From Pseudoalteromonas nigrifaciens (GTDB lineage: Bacteria > Pseudomonadota > Gammaproteobacteria > Enterobacterales > Alteromonadaceae): a stretch of 64,000 bases of DNA. The first letter of the stretch is position 1. Each line of letters begins with the position of its first letter. The translations under genes were made by a program, and so were the position numbers. The DNA is taken from the NCBI RefSeq assembly GCF_002221505.1, contig NZ_CP011036.1, positions 1-64,000 of the forward strand, read 5' to 3'. A model generated the notes under the pieces. That model had not been told where the DNA came from, did no database searches, and worked only from the letters and a program-made list of their open reading frames with translations. Below are positions 15,000 through 25,394 of this stretch, piece by piece.

Positions 15000-16886
15000 A
15001 TGAAAAAATATTTATTAAATGCTATGGCAGCGGTTTTTATTTTCCCTCTTCACTGCGTTGAGGCAAACATCGATAACGATGCATTTTTAGACGCTGAAAA
15101 AAAAGTTCGCTATGGTGATTACCAAGACTTTAAAATGGCTATAAGTAATCTTGATCATCCATTAAAGCCTTATGTTGAAAAAGTATATTGGCAACGACAT
15201 CCCGATATAAAACACCAAGCAGAAATAGAGGATTACCTCACTATTTATCAGCATACGCCGCTAGAGTGGCCAGTGCGTAAAGCATGGTTAAGTTATTTAG
15301 AAAAGCATAATAAAAAAGCAGCGTATATTCGCAATTACCGTAAAACTTCTGATACTGAACTGACTTGTACATATTTAGATTATCAACTTGATTTAGGCGC
15401 GCCAGAAAAAGCGATATTTAACCAAGTAACTGATTTATGGACGGTAGGCAAGTCGCAACCTAAAGCGTGCGATGGGCTTTTTTCGTTATGGCGTAAAAAA
15501 GGCTATATGAGTAAAGAGGCTGTTTGGCAGCGGGTGACTATGGCGGCAGAAGGCGGTACTCAAAGCCTATTACCTTATTTAAAAACATTACTACCCAGTA
15601 ATGAAGGTTACTTAGCTGATTTATACTTAAAAGTACGCCGCGATCCAAGTGCTGCAGCCGGATTATACAGATACAAAAATAAGTCGGTTAAAGAAGGGCA
15701 AATTGCTCTTTATGGTGTAAAGCGTTTAATTTGGCGCGATAAAGAGCTTGCTTTAAAAGCATGGGAAAAGCTAGAGCAAATATTTACTTACAGCGATGCA
15801 GCTAAAGCAGATGTGTATTATACCTTTGCACTGTCGCTTGCTTCCAGCGGACATAAACAAGCAAGCTTTTGGCTAAACAAAGTGCCAAAAGATCGCCAAG
15901 ACGGCAAACTAATTCAGTGGCAACTCGGTAATATGCTTAAAACCCAAGACTGGGAGGGTATTGCAGCCTTTTTTACTGGTAAAGATAACTTAAGTCTTGG
16001 CCAGCAATACTGGTTAGCGTACAGCTACGCAAAACGTGGTGAGCAACAAAAAGCAGACGCTATTTGGAAAACAGTAGCAGCTAATCGCGATTATTATGGT
16101 TTTTTAGCCGCGGCACGATTAGGGTTACCGGTTGATTTAAATAACCAACCTTTAGTTGTTGATCAGGCGCTTGTTAATAAAGTAAAAAATGCCCCGGGCT
16201 ACAAGCGTGCGAAAGCTTTTTATGAGCTTGAGCGCTTTACCTCGGCACGTCGCGAATGGAATTACCTAACAAACACCTCGAGTGACGAAGAAAAGTTAGC
16301 TGCTTCAATACTCTCCACAGAGCTGGGTTGGCATGACAGCACTATTTTTACACTGGCAAAAATAAAAGCGTGGGATAACGTAGAGCAGCGTTTTCCGTTT
16401 GCGTTTCAAGATGTATTTGAGCGCTACAGTAAGCGCAGTAAAATAGACGTGGCGTGGAGTATTGCCATTGCGCGCCGTGAAAGCTCATTTGCCCCCGATG
16501 CACGTTCATCAGCAAATGCGCGAGGGTTAATGCAGTTATTGCCCAGTACTGCCGATTACGTAAATAAAGGCAGTGTGTCGAGCCGCCGCTTATATCAACC
16601 ACAAACAAATATAAGATTAGGTACGCGCTATTTGCAGTATTTAAAAAAGAAAAACCACGGCAATGAAATATTGGCAACGGCTTCATATAACGCAGGGTAT
16701 CATCGTATTAAACGCTGGTTACCAGATGAAGCTATTCCAGCAGAGCTATGGATTGAATTGATCCCGTATAGAGAAACTCGCGATTATGTTAAAAACGTAT
16801 TTGCCTACAGGCAGGTTTATCATACGCGTTTACACCGCGAGGGAAATATACTGGCGCCGCTACTCGAAATGAAAATGGGCGGATAA
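15000..16886 (+). CDS. slt: soluble lytic murein transglycosylase Slt
   Basis: Slt is a periplasmic exolytic enzyme that cleaves the MurNAc-GlcNAc bond to form 1,6-anhydromuropeptides. The 628-residue protein has a signal peptide (MKKYLLNAMAAVFIFPLHCVEA), a long alpha-superhelical U and L domain of TPR-like repeats, and a C-terminal lysozyme-like SLT domain. There ARRESSFAP supplies the catalytic Glu494, followed by ARGLMQLLPSTA and ATASYNAGYHRIKRWL. The length is close to E. coli Slt70 (645). It stands alone with its own promoter, divergent from fadBA. Confidence 0.95.
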   Translation: MKKYLLNAMAAVFIFPLHCVEANIDNDAFLDAEKKVRYGDYQDFKMAISNLDHPLKPYVEKVYWQRHPDIKHQAEIEDYLTIYQHTPLEWPVRKAWLSYLEKHNKKAAYIRNYRKTSDTELTCTYLDYQLDLGAPEKAIFNQVTDLWTVGKSQPKACDGLFSLWRKKGYMSKEAVWQRVTMAAEGGTQSLLPYLKTLLPSNEGYLADLYLKVRRDPSAAAGLYRYKNKSVKEGQIALYGVKRLIWRDKELALKAWEKLEQIFTYSDAAKADVYYTFALSLASSGHKQASFWLNKVPKDRQDGKLIQWQLGNMLKTQDWEGIAAFFTGKDNLSLGQQYWLAYSYAKRGEQQKADAIWKTVAANRDYYGFLAAARLGLPVDLNNQPLVVDQALVNKVKNAPGYKRAKAFYELERFTSARREWNYLTNTSSDEEKLAASILSTELGWHDSTIFTLAKIKAWDNVEQRFPFAFQDVFERYSKRSKIDVAWSIAIARRESSFAPDARSSANARGLMQLLPSTADYVNKGSVSSRRLYQPQTNIRLGTRYLQYLKKKNHGNEILATASYNAGYHRIKRWLPDEAIPAELWIELIPYRETRDYVKNVFAYRQVYHTRLHREGNILAPLLEMKMGG

Positions 16887-16908
16887 TTAATAAAGGTAAG
16901 GGGATGCT

Positions 16909-16936
16909 AATAAGGTTAGATGCTGCCCTTATTTTG
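16909..16936 (+). terminator. possible terminator after slt
   Basis: AATAAGG and CCTTATT form a 7-bp stem with an 11-nt loop ending in TTTT, 23 bp after the slt stop. The stem is A+T-rich and weak. Confidence 0.4.
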
Positions 16937-16968
16937 AGCGCTTTGGGTATGGATTATGTGTGTGGTAG

Positions 16969-18327
<1,359 letters not shown>

Positions 18328-18357
18328 TCACGCGTTAGACTAGCTGTATTATAAAGA

Positions 18358-18380
18358 GGGGCCTGTTGGCCCCATTTTTT
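18358..18380 (+). terminator. terminator after pepQ
   Basis: GGGGCC-TGTT-GGCCCC is followed by A and six T. The T tract overlaps a TTG that could extend yigZ, arguing against that upstream start. Confidence 0.88.
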
Positions 18381-18405
18381 GGTTTATAACTTGGTTCATC
18401 AACGA

Positions 18406-19020
18406 ATGTCAGAATATAAATACCCAGCAGCAGATGTTTTTCATCAAGAAGAGATTAAAAAAAGCACCTTTATTGTGCATATTGCACATACCCCAGATTT
18501 AAGTTCAGCTAAAGCGTTTATAAAAAGTATTGAAACTAAGTATGCCGATGCACGGCATAATTGCTGGGCTCACGTAGCGGGTAAACCAGGAGGAAGCCAT
18601 GTGTATGGGTTTTCGGATGATGGTGAGCCAAATGGCACCGCCGGTAAACCTATGTTAAATGTGCTTATGGGCTCAGGGCTTGGTGAAGTTACCGCTGTGG
18701 TTACGCGTTATTTTGGTGGTATAAAGCTAGGTACAGGCGGTTTAGTACGTGCTTATGGAGGCACATTAAATAATGCATTAGCTAACTTATCAACGATAAA
18801 TAAAGTGCCAAGTATTGAGCTAATTGGTAGTAGTGAATACAGTATGCAAGGCGTTATTGAGCAACTATTAAAAACGAAGTATCAAGTGCTTAACATCGAT
18901 AAGCAATTTACTGCTAATATTGAATGGGTTATTACTATTGATAGCCGCCAAGCGATGCAAGCAATTAAAGATATTTTTGATTTAAGCCACGGCGCGGTTG
19001 AGTTAACCATTAAAGAGTAA
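18406..19020 (+). CDS. yigZ: YigZ/IMPACT family protein (UPF0029)
   Basis: This 204-residue protein has an N-terminal UPF0029/IMPACT domain (EEIKKSTFIVHIAHT, DARHNCWAHVAG, GFSDDGEPNGTAGKPML, YFGGIKLGTGGLVRAYGG) and a C-terminal ferredoxin-like DUF1949 domain. The family is widespread, linked by homology to translation-related factors, and its biochemical role is unsettled. A TTG at 18379 lies in the pepQ terminator, so the ATG at 18406 is chosen. trkH follows 49 bp later; the yigZ-trkH neighbourhood also occurs in enterobacteria. Confidence 0.93.
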   Translation: MSEYKYPAADVFHQEEIKKSTFIVHIAHTPDLSSAKAFIKSIETKYADARHNCWAHVAGKPGGSHVYGFSDDGEPNGTAGKPMLNVLMGSGLGEVTAVVTRYFGGIKLGTGGLVRAYGGTLNNALANLSTINKVPSIELIGSSEYSMQGVIEQLLKTKYQVLNIDKQFTANIEWVITIDSRQAMQAIKDIFDLSHGAVELTIKE

Positions 19021-19069
19021 GACAATATCTTACTCGTTAAACTTACTAATAATAAAAGCGATACGCTAA

Positions 19070-20521
19070 ATGCAATTTCGTACCATTATAAAAATCCTTG
19101 GGCAACTTGTTGCACTGTTTAGTATTACCATGGTGCCTCCGGCAATCGTGTCTTTAATTTATAAAGACGGTGGTGGTGTTCCTTTTGTTTTGGCTTTTAT
19201 TTTTAGTGTCACTATTGGCTTAATGGCTTATTACCCTAACCGCCACGAAGATGGCGATTTAAAAGCGCGGGAAGGGTTTTTAATTGTTGTGTTGTTTTGG
19301 TTGGTACTTGGCGCGTTTGCATCCTTACCGCTGATATTTTTACAAGAGCCAAACCTATCACTGGCTGATGCGGTATTTGAAGCGTTTTCGGGGTTAACCA
19401 CCACCGGAGCAACGGTACTAACCGGTATAGAGTACTTGCCTAAATCGGTATTATTTTATCGCCAACAACTACAGTGGTTTGGCGGTATGGGGATCATTGT
19501 ATTGGCGGTTGCTATTTTACCTATGCTAGGGGTTGGTGGTATGCAGCTATATCGCGCCGAAATACCAGGGCCAGTAAAAGACTCTAAAATGACCCCGCGA
19601 ATTGCCGACACCGCAAAGCACCTTTGGTATATATATGTGTCAATTACGCTTGCGTGTACCTTGGCATATTGGATTGCAGGTATGGATTGGTTTGACGCAA
19701 TAAGCCATGCGTTCTCAACGGTCGCCATTGGTGGGTTTTCTACTTATGATGCCTCTATGGGGCATTTTGATAGCCCAGTAATTAACTTTATTTGTGTGTT
19801 CTTTTTAATTATTGCAGCCATTAACTTTTCACTGCATTACGCTGCGGTAGCAAGTAGAAATATCAGTGTTTATATTCGCGACCCTGAGTTTAAAGTGTTT
19901 TTATGTATTCAGTTAGCGCTGGTGGTTATTTGCTTTACCGTGCTTTCGTCTCATGAAGTGTATGCCAATGGCGATGAAACACTCGACCAAGCGCTATTTC
20001 ATGCTGTTTCAATTAGCAGTACGGCAGGATTTGCCACCGATAACTTTTCGGCTTGGCCATTATTTTTACCAATACTGCTTATATTTTCGAGCTTTATAGG
20101 TGGCTGTGCGGGCTCTACCGGTGGCGGTATGAAAGTGGTGCGCGTATTCTTACTATACTTACAAGGCGTGCGAGAGCTTAATAGGCTAGTGCATCCTCGG
20201 GCTATATATTCTATCAAGTTAGGCAGCAAAGCGTTGCCAGACAAAGTAGTAGAAGCTGTATGGGGGTTTTTCTCAGCGTACGCATTGGTGTTTATAATTA
20301 TTATGCTAGCGCTGATGGGAACCGGTATGGATAACATTACAGCATTTTCTGCTACTGCAGCGTGTTTAAATAACCTTGGCCCGGGCTTAGGAGATGTTGC
20401 ATCGCACTATGGGTCTATTAGTGATGGTGCTAAATGGTTGCTTACCATTGCTATGGTATTTGGCCGTTTAGAAATATTTACTTTATTAGTGCTGTTTACG
20501 CCTACATTTTGGCGCGGATAA
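19070..20521 (+). CDS. trkH: Trk potassium uptake channel TrkH
   Basis: TrkH is the inner-membrane K+ channel subunit of the Trk system, gated by the cytosolic ring TrkA, which is also in this window (22635-24011). The 483-residue protein matches E. coli TrkH closely, with four pore loops bearing selectivity-filter glycines (SGLTTTGATVL, AIGGFSTYDAS, SSTAGFATDNF, AACLNNLGPGLG) and the inner-gate helix around FIGGCAGSTGGG. It begins MQFRTIIKILG. A PilZ gene follows after 39 bp. Confidence 0.96.
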   Translation: MQFRTIIKILGQLVALFSITMVPPAIVSLIYKDGGGVPFVLAFIFSVTIGLMAYYPNRHEDGDLKAREGFLIVVLFWLVLGAFASLPLIFLQEPNLSLADAVFEAFSGLTTTGATVLTGIEYLPKSVLFYRQQLQWFGGMGIIVLAVAILPMLGVGGMQLYRAEIPGPVKDSKMTPRIADTAKHLWYIYVSITLACTLAYWIAGMDWFDAISHAFSTVAIGGFSTYDASMGHFDSPVINFICVFFLIIAAINFSLHYAAVASRNISVYIRDPEFKVFLCIQLALVVICFTVLSSHEVYANGDETLDQALFHAVSISSTAGFATDNFSAWPLFLPILLIFSSFIGGCAGSTGGGMKVVRVFLLYLQGVRELNRLVHPRAIYSIKLGSKALPDKVVEAVWGFFSAYALVFIIIMLALMGTGMDNITAFSATAACLNNLGPGLGDVASHYGSISDGAKWLLTIAMVFGRLEIFTLLVLFTPTFWRG

Positions 20522-20560
20522 TTTAATTGTTAGTTTATAAATAGTATTAGGGAAAAGGAT

Positions 20561-21232
20561 ATGCCAACAACTAACCTAGAAAAGTTACACCAAATAATGT
20601 CTGGTGCCATGGTTGATCTTGAAATTTTAACACCAACAGCCAGCAAGCGTGTAAAAACAGAGTTTATAGGTTTGCTCGAAAATCGATTTATTATTTTAAA
20701 CTATCCGAGCTCAAAGCGCCTGCCTACAGCAAGCGACTACCTGCACGATGGGGTAATGGTGGTAGTAAGAGCACTAATAGAGGGAAGTGGTGGGCAGGTT
20801 ATCGCTTTTCGTCAGCAAATAATGTCAGTTGCATCTCATCCCGCACGCTTACTTTTTATTAATTACCCAAAGCAAGTGCAGTTATTCGATTTACGCTCGC
20901 AAACTCGTATACCTACCTTATTATCGGCCAAGCTAAAACTTAGTGATGACAGGATACTCGACGGGGTAATTAAAGATATTTCGCTAACGGGCGTAAAGTT
21001 TGATCTTAAAGACAAAGCCCAGGCCGAAAACATTAAAGGGATGCAATGCTCAATCATCCTCGATAGCAGTAATAAGCAAGTTAAAGACTTTCAGGGAGAA
21101 ATTTGTAGCGTGAAAGAACACGTTCAAGGTGCTTACTGTGGAATAAAGCTATTAGCCAGCGAAGAAGAAATGAAAAGCTTTATGGGGGATCACTTTATTG
21201 ACCCTTCAATACTCCAATCAGAAACCGAGTAA
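20561..21232 (+). CDS. PilZ-domain c-di-GMP binding protein (YcgR-like)
   Basis: This 223-residue cytosolic protein has a YcgR_2-like N-terminal domain (about 10-105) and a C-terminal PilZ domain (about 110-215). The c-di-GMP motifs are intact: R112-xxx-R116 (RSQTR) and D139-x-S-x-x-G144 (DISLTG). YcgR-like proteins slow the flagellar motor or switch surface behaviour when bound to c-di-GMP; which output applies here is unknown. It lies 39 bp after trkH and may share its transcript. An inverted repeat lies just beyond its stop. Confidence 0.85.
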   Translation: MPTTNLEKLHQIMSGAMVDLEILTPTASKRVKTEFIGLLENRFIILNYPSSKRLPTASDYLHDGVMVVVRALIEGSGGQVIAFRQQIMSVASHPARLLFINYPKQVQLFDLRSQTRIPTLLSAKLKLSDDRILDGVIKDISLTGVKFDLKDKAQAENIKGMQCSIILDSSNKQVKDFQGEICSVKEHVQGAYCGIKLLASEEEMKSFMGDHFIDPSILQSETE

Positions 21233-21242
21233 CTGTACATTT

Positions 21243-21265
21243 CGCTATTTTGCAACAAAATAGCG
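21243..21265 (+). terminator. hairpin after the PilZ gene
   Basis: CGCTATTTTG-CAA-CAAAATAGCG is a perfect 10-bp stem, 10 bp after the stop. The downstream tract is A+T-rich but not a clean T run, so termination is probable rather than certain. Confidence 0.6.
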
Positions 21266-21700
21266 ATTTATTAAATTTAATTTTAAATAACGCATACCTG
21301 CATTGATAAAAATAAAATAATCGATAAAAAACAATTGTTTATAAAAATAAAAGCTATTGGTTATTTTCATTTCAAAAATTATTCAGCTGTAACCGAGTTG
21401 AATACCCCAGCTAAACAGTCTCCTTACAGTGTGTATTTATAATCTGTGGCGTTTTTTGCTTTTTGTAAGGCATTGAATTTGTTCGAACTTATTGTTTGGG
21501 CTTAAAGTGTGTTGCAAAAAGGCAACAAAAATAGACAGTTAATTATCACCTTTAAGTGCATGTTACCTTTAACTAATTGAAGTTATTGATGTTTTAAATG
21601 TTGGCATCGAAGTTGTAATAGTTAAGCTGTATTGCATTAAACGTGATTTAAAGTGAAGCACTTAATCGCAGTTAACATAAACTTTGAAGGAAGATTGATT
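21266..21700. other. long A+T-rich region upstream of the EF-hand genes
   Basis: About 435 bp without a convincing gene. A small hairpin GTTGC/GCAAC lies near 21511-21526. The region presumably holds the promoter and untranslated leader of the first EF-hand gene, but no clear promoter was picked out. Confidence 0.5.
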
Positions 21701-21913
21701 ATGAAAACATTAAATAAAACGTTAGCACTTATCGCTCTAGCATCGTCATCAGCCGCTTTTGCAGCAAGTGATTTTGATACCCTTGATGTAGATGGTAATG
21801 GCGCAATTAGTCAAAGCGAAGCTGCTGTTGATGCAGAGTTAATGAGTATTTTCTCAGAGCTTGATACTGACCAAAACGGTGAGTTATCAAAAGAAGAATT
21901 TTCTAAAGCATAA
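21701..21913 (+). CDS. secreted EF-hand protein, copy 1
   Basis: This 70-residue protein has a Sec signal peptide (MKTLNKTLALIALASSSAAFA, cleavage after AFA) and two canonical calcium-binding loops: DVDGNGAISQSE and DTDQNGELSKEE. Both have acidic or oxygen ligands at positions 1, 3, 5, 9 and 12. An upstream ATG at 21653 is in frame, but GAAGGA directly precedes 21701 and the signal peptide begins there. It probably binds Ca2+ in the periplasm or outside the cell; the partner is unknown. It is first of three tandem paralogues. Confidence 0.85.
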   Translation: MKTLNKTLALIALASSSAAFAASDFDTLDVDGNGAISQSEAAVDAELMSIFSELDTDQNGELSKEEFSKA

Positions 21914-21976
21914 GCAAAATGCAAGGTTGATAAAATTCTGTGTTGCCAAAGACAACCTAAGTAAGCAAGGGAGCTT

Positions 21977-22039
21977 ATGAAAAAGAATAACAAGGAAAGT
22001 ATAAACCTTAGTATATCTAATTTTTTGATAAAGCATTGA
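21977..22039 (+). CDS. possible 20-residue peptide between EF-hand copies
   Basis: An ATG with AAGGGAG 5 bp upstream opens a 20-codon frame (MKKNNKESINLSISNFLIKH) between EF-hand copies 1 and 2. The ribosome binding site is good, but the peptide has no recognised motif and could be a decayed remnant or chance. Confidence 0.25.
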   Translation: MKKNNKESINLSISNFLIKH

Positions 22040-22062
22040 ATAACATAGTAAAGGATTAAATT

Positions 22063-22275
22063 ATGAAACAGTTAAATAAAGCACTCGCACTTATCGCTCT
22101 AGCATCGTCATCAGCCGCTTTTGCAGCAAGTGATTTTGATACCCTTGATGTAGATGGTAATGGCGCAATTAGCCAAAGTGAAGCGTCGGTAGATTCCGAT
22201 TTAATCGCACAATTTGCAGAGTTAGATACAGATGGTAACGGTGAGCTTTCTAAAGCAGAGTTTGCTAACTACTAA
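22063..22275 (+). CDS. secreted EF-hand protein, copy 2
   Basis: This 70-residue paralogue of the preceding gene has a signal peptide (MKQLNKALALIALASSSAAFA) and loops DVDGNGAISQSE and DTDGNGELSKAE. An 86-nt stretch is identical to copy 1, including third codon positions, which implies recent duplication or gene conversion. It is preceded by AAAGGA. Calcium binding is inferred from the loops. Confidence 0.85.
   Translation: MKQLNKALALIALASSSAAFAASDFDTLDVDGNGAISQSEASVDSDLIAQFAELDTDGNGELSKAEFANY
22087..22172 (+). repeat. 86-nt exact repeat shared with EF-hand copy 1 (21725-21810)
   Basis: Bases 21725-21810 and 22087-22172 are identical, covering the signal peptide end and the first EF-hand loop. 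Sequence on both sides diverges sharply. Exact identity in coding DNA at this spacing indicates recent conversion or duplication. Confidence 0.9.
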
Positions 22276-22343
22276 TTACTTTTTCGGTTATTTTTCACAG
22301 CCAGGGATTTCTGAGAAGGACCTCTCATTTTTAGGAGATTATT

Positions 22344-22559
22344 ATGAAAGTATTAAATACATCACTTGCGATTTTAGTTTTAGCGTCTTCAGCAGCAGCC
22401 TATGCAGCAGTGGATTTTGCCTCTTTTGATACCAACGGCGATGGTGTTATTTCTCAGCAAGAAGCTGCGGCAAATACACAGTTAGTAAAAATATTTGATC
22501 AGCTAGATACTGACGGTAATGGCGAACTTTCTAAAGAAGAGTTTGCCAAAGTACAATAA
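22344..22559 (+). CDS. secreted EF-hand protein, copy 3
   Basis: This 71-residue member of the tandem family has a signal peptide (MKVLNTSLAILVLASSAAAYA) and loops DTNGDGVISQQE and DTDGNGELSKEE. It is more diverged from copies 1 and 2, so it is the older duplicate. AGGAG lies just before the ATG. A strong terminator follows 19 bp after the stop, so the three genes probably share a transcript. Confidence 0.85.
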   Translation: MKVLNTSLAILVLASSAAAYAAVDFASFDTNGDGVISQQEAAANTQLVKIFDQLDTDGNGELSKEEFAKVQ

Positions 22560-22578
22560 AGCTTTAGTACCCTATATT

Positions 22579-22608
22579 AAAAAAGCAGCTTAACTAAGCT
22601 GCTTTTTT
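22579..22608 (+). terminator. terminator between EF-hand genes and trkA
   Basis: A 14-bp stem AAAAAAGCAGCTTA/TAAGCTGCTTTTTT with a 2-nt nominal loop. It lies between converging genes and can serve both strands. Confidence 0.9.
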
Positions 22609-22634
22609 GTGTTTAAAGTACCAACAATGTACTG

Positions 22635-24011
22635 CTATAAAAATATAGCGCTCACCTGAAATAGTTTTTCTACAATATTAATGTGCTTTTTATCAATTAA
22701 GAACATGATGACATGGTCGCCCGACATAATAATGGTATCGTCGTGGGCAATAAGCACGTCGTCGTTACGTACTACAGCACCAATAGTAGTACCTGCTGGG
22801 AGTTTTATATCCCTTACAGTTCGGCCAACTACTTTAGATGTATTTTCATCACCATGGGCAACAGCTTCAATAGCTTCAGCTGCACCTTTGCGTAGTGAAT
22901 ATACGTTAACAATATCGCCGCGACGAACATGAGTAAGTAATGCCGAAATAGTGGCTTCTTGTGGTGAAATTGCAATATCAATATCGCCGCCTTGTACTAA
23001 GTCAACGTATGCACTGCGTTGAATAAGTACCATGGTTTTTTGTGCGCCCATACGTTTTGCTAGCATGGCCGACATTATATTTACTTCATCATCGTTGGTT
23101 ACCGCAATAAACACATCAACCTGATCTATATGCTCTTCTGACAATAGCTCTTGGTCTGACGCATCTCCGCAAAAAACAATCGTGTTGTCGAGCATTTCAG
23201 AGAGTTGCTCGGCGCGCTCTTTGCTGCGCTCAATTAATTTTACACTGTGATTTTTTTCCAGTGAGCGCGCTAGGCCTGCGCCTATATTACCGCCACCAGC
23301 AATCATAATGTTTTTATATGAACGCTCTAACCTTTGGAGTTCGTTCATAACGGCGCGGATGTGTTTAGTGGCTGCTATAAAAAACACTTCATCATCGGCT
23401 TCAATAATTGTTGTGCCTAGAGGTTTTATCGCTTTTCCCTGGCGATAAATAGCGGCTACACGAGTTTCCACATTGGGAATATGCTGTTTAAGCGTAGATA
23501 GCGCATAACCTACTAATAAACCGCCATAGTAAGCTTTTACAGCAACCAAAGAGAGCATGCCATCGGCAAACTGCAGCACTTGCAATGCGCCTGGGTAGTC
23601 TATTAAGCGGCGAATGTACTTAGTTACTAATGCCTCAGGAGCAATATAGTGATCGACCGGCAAGTCATCGTTATGAAACAGCTTTTCACGATACTTTAAA
23701 TATTGCTCAGAACGAATTCGGGCTATTTTAGTCGGGGTATTAAAAATACTATACGCAACTTGGCAGGCAACCATGTTTACTTCATCTGAACTGGTTACCG
23801 CGATAATCATATCGGCGTCTTCCGCACCGGCTCTGCGAAGTACATCTGGGTGAGCGCCGTGACCAGCAACGCCTTGTAGGTCATACTTATCTTGAAGCTC
23901 GCGTAAGCGGTTGCCGTCAATATCAACGACCGTTATTTCGTTTTGTTCACCAACTAAATTTTCAGCTAGTGTGCCGCCTACTTGGCCAGCTCCGAGTATG
24001 ATTATTTTCAT
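22635..24011 (-). CDS. trkA: Trk potassium transporter peripheral subunit TrkA
   Basis: TrkA is the cytosolic NAD(H)/ATP-binding regulatory ring of Trk channels. The 458-residue protein is the duplicated bacterial form: an N-terminal RCK Rossmann domain ([19 protein letters not shown]) and TrkA_C, then a second RCK domain ([18 protein letters not shown], about residue 233) and a second TrkA_C. It is last in the def-fmt-rsmB-trkA set on the minus strand, an order shared with many gammaproteobacteria. Its channel partner trkH is 2 kb away on the other strand. Confidence 0.96.
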   Translation of the reverse strand: MKIIILGAGQVGGTLAENLVGEQNEITVVDIDGNRLRELQDKYDLQGVAGHGAHPDVLRRAGAEDADMIIAVTSSDEVNMVACQVAYSIFNTPTKIARIRSEQYLKYREKLFHNDDLPVDHYIAPEALVTKYIRRLIDYPGALQVLQFADGMLSLVAVKAYYGGLLVGYALSTLKQHIPNVETRVAAIYRQGKAIKPLGTTIIEADDEVFFIAATKHIRAVMNELQRLERSYKNIMIAGGGNIGAGLARSLEKNHSVKLIERSKERAEQLSEMLDNTIVFCGDASDQELLSEEHIDQVDVFIAVTNDDEVNIMSAMLAKRMGAQKTMVLIQRSAYVDLVQGGDIDIAISPQEATISALLTHVRRGDIVNVYSLRKGAAEAIEAVAHGDENTSKVVGRTVRDIKLPAGTTIGAVVRNDDVLIAHDDTIIMSGDHVIMFLIDKKHINIVEKLFQVSAIFL

Positions 24012-24049
24012 TATTTACCAGTGTTATAAGTACCTATTGCTATGAAGTA

Positions 24050-24079
24050 TTAGCTATCTAAAATAAGATAGATAGCTAA
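24050..24079 (-). other. inverted repeat between rsmB and trkA
   Basis: TTAGCTATCTA and TAGATAGCTAA form a perfect 11-bp stem with an 8-nt loop in the 87-bp gap between rsmB and trkA. No T run follows on the minus strand, so it may be a transcript-processing or attenuation structure rather than a terminator. Confidence 0.55.
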
Positions 24080-24098
24080 TTGTTGTGTGCTGTATAGG

Positions 24099-25394
24099 TT
24101 ATATTTTTTTAACTAGTTTAGCGTAATAAAAGCCATCGCTTTCACCAGGAAGTAACTGTAAACCAGGTGTGGTGGGCGTGTCTTTATCATGTAGAGGAAT
24201 ATGCTCAACATCATTGTTATTAGCTAAAAACTTAGCAACTTGTTGTTGGTTTTCTTGAGGGAGTACTGAACAAGTAGCGTATACCAAGGTGCCACCTGGC
24301 TTTAGAAGCGGCCAAATACTATCGAGTATATCGCCTTGTAATGCTGCTAAATCGGCAATGTCTGATGCACGACGCAACCACTTTATATCGGGGTGGCGGC
24401 GAATAACACCGGTAGCCGAGCAAGGTACGTCGAGTAAAATACGATCAAACTGTTTTTCATCCCACCAAGTGTGTGGTTGTGATGCATCACCACATTGTAG
24501 GTCGGCACCTAAGCCTATACGAGTTAAGTTTTGCTTAACACGCTCTAGGCGAGTTGCATCGCTATCAAGGGCAAGTACCTCAGCATCGGCCAATTCTAAA
24601 ATATGACAGGTTTTGCCACCCGGCGCGGCGCAGGCATCTAAAATAGTGTCGTCATCTTTAGGCTCTAAAAAGCGCGCAGCTAACTGTGCAGCAGCATCTT
24701 GTACAGAACAAGCACCGGTATCAAACTCGGGTAATGAAAATACATCTCGTGGTTTAGCTAACTTTATCCCATCTATAAAATCAGGGTTAAGTGTATGCTC
24801 AATATCGTTAGCTGTTAGCATATCGCTGTATTCTTGCGTGCTGTATTGCGCTTGATTTACACGCAGCCACATAGGCGCTTGCTGTTGGTTTTCTGCAAGC
24901 AGATCTTCCCAACTATCAGGATAAGCTTCTTTAACTTGTTTGATAAACCAGTTTGGATGATTGTATAAACACACCGGAATAAGTTTGGCTTTTTCTTCAA
25001 GCTCAAGTTGTTGGCGCTGAAAACTACGTAGAATAGCGTTAATAAGTCCTTTTAAACCCAAAGCACGCAATTGTTGTAGTGCATTTACAGTTTCTGAAAT
25101 TGCCGCATGTGGCGGAACACGCATGTGTTGTAGTTGGTAAATGCCCACATACAATAAAAACTGAAATATTCTACGCTTACCTTTTAACGGCTCCTCAACT
25201 AAATGTTGGCAGTAGTTTTCAAGGCTTGGTAAATAGCGTAAAACGCCATAGCAAATTTGTTGTAGCAGGGCTTTATCTTTAGGTGGCAAGCCTTGGCTGG
25301 CAAATGGTAGTTCTTGATTAAGCGAAGCGCCTTTATCAACTACGTTATATAAAGTTTCAGCGGCAAGCGCTCGTACGTTTGGAACATTACTCAT
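24099..25394 (-). CDS. rsmB: 16S rRNA m5C967 methyltransferase RsmB
   Basis: RsmB (Sun/Fmu) methylates C967 of 16S rRNA using SAM. The 431-residue protein has an N-terminal NusB-like domain and a C-terminal Rossmann methyltransferase. SAM motif I is [17 protein letters not shown]; the catalytic and release cysteines are in [18 protein letters not shown] and [11 protein letters not shown]. Its start overlaps the end of fmt by 8 nt, showing translational coupling. Confidence 0.96.
   Translation of the reverse strand: MSNVPNVRALAAETLYNVVDKGASLNQELPFASQGLPPKDKALLQQICYGVLRYLPSLENYCQHLVEEPLKGKRRIFQFLLYVGIYQLQHMRVPPHAAISETVNALQQLRALGLKGLINAILRSFQRQQLELEEKAKLIPVCLYNHPNWFIKQVKEAYPDSWEDLLAENQQQAPMWLRVNQAQYSTQEYSDMLTANDIEHTLNPDFIDGIKLAKPRDVFSLPEFDTGACSVQDAAAQLAARFLEPKDDDTILDACAAPGGKTCHILELADAEVLALDSDATRLERVKQNLTRIGLGADLQCGDASQPHTWWDEKQFDRILLDVPCSATGVIRRHPDIKWLRRASDIADLAALQGDILDSIWPLLKPGGTLVYATCSVLPQENQQQVAKFLANNNDVEHIPLHDKDTPTTPGLQLLPGESDGFYYAKLVKKI

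Noticed and set aside
22232..22429. 65-codon ORF between EF-hand copies 2 and 3
   Set aside because: Overlaps the ends of both real genes out of frame; the sequence is Phe/Ser/Cys-rich noise.
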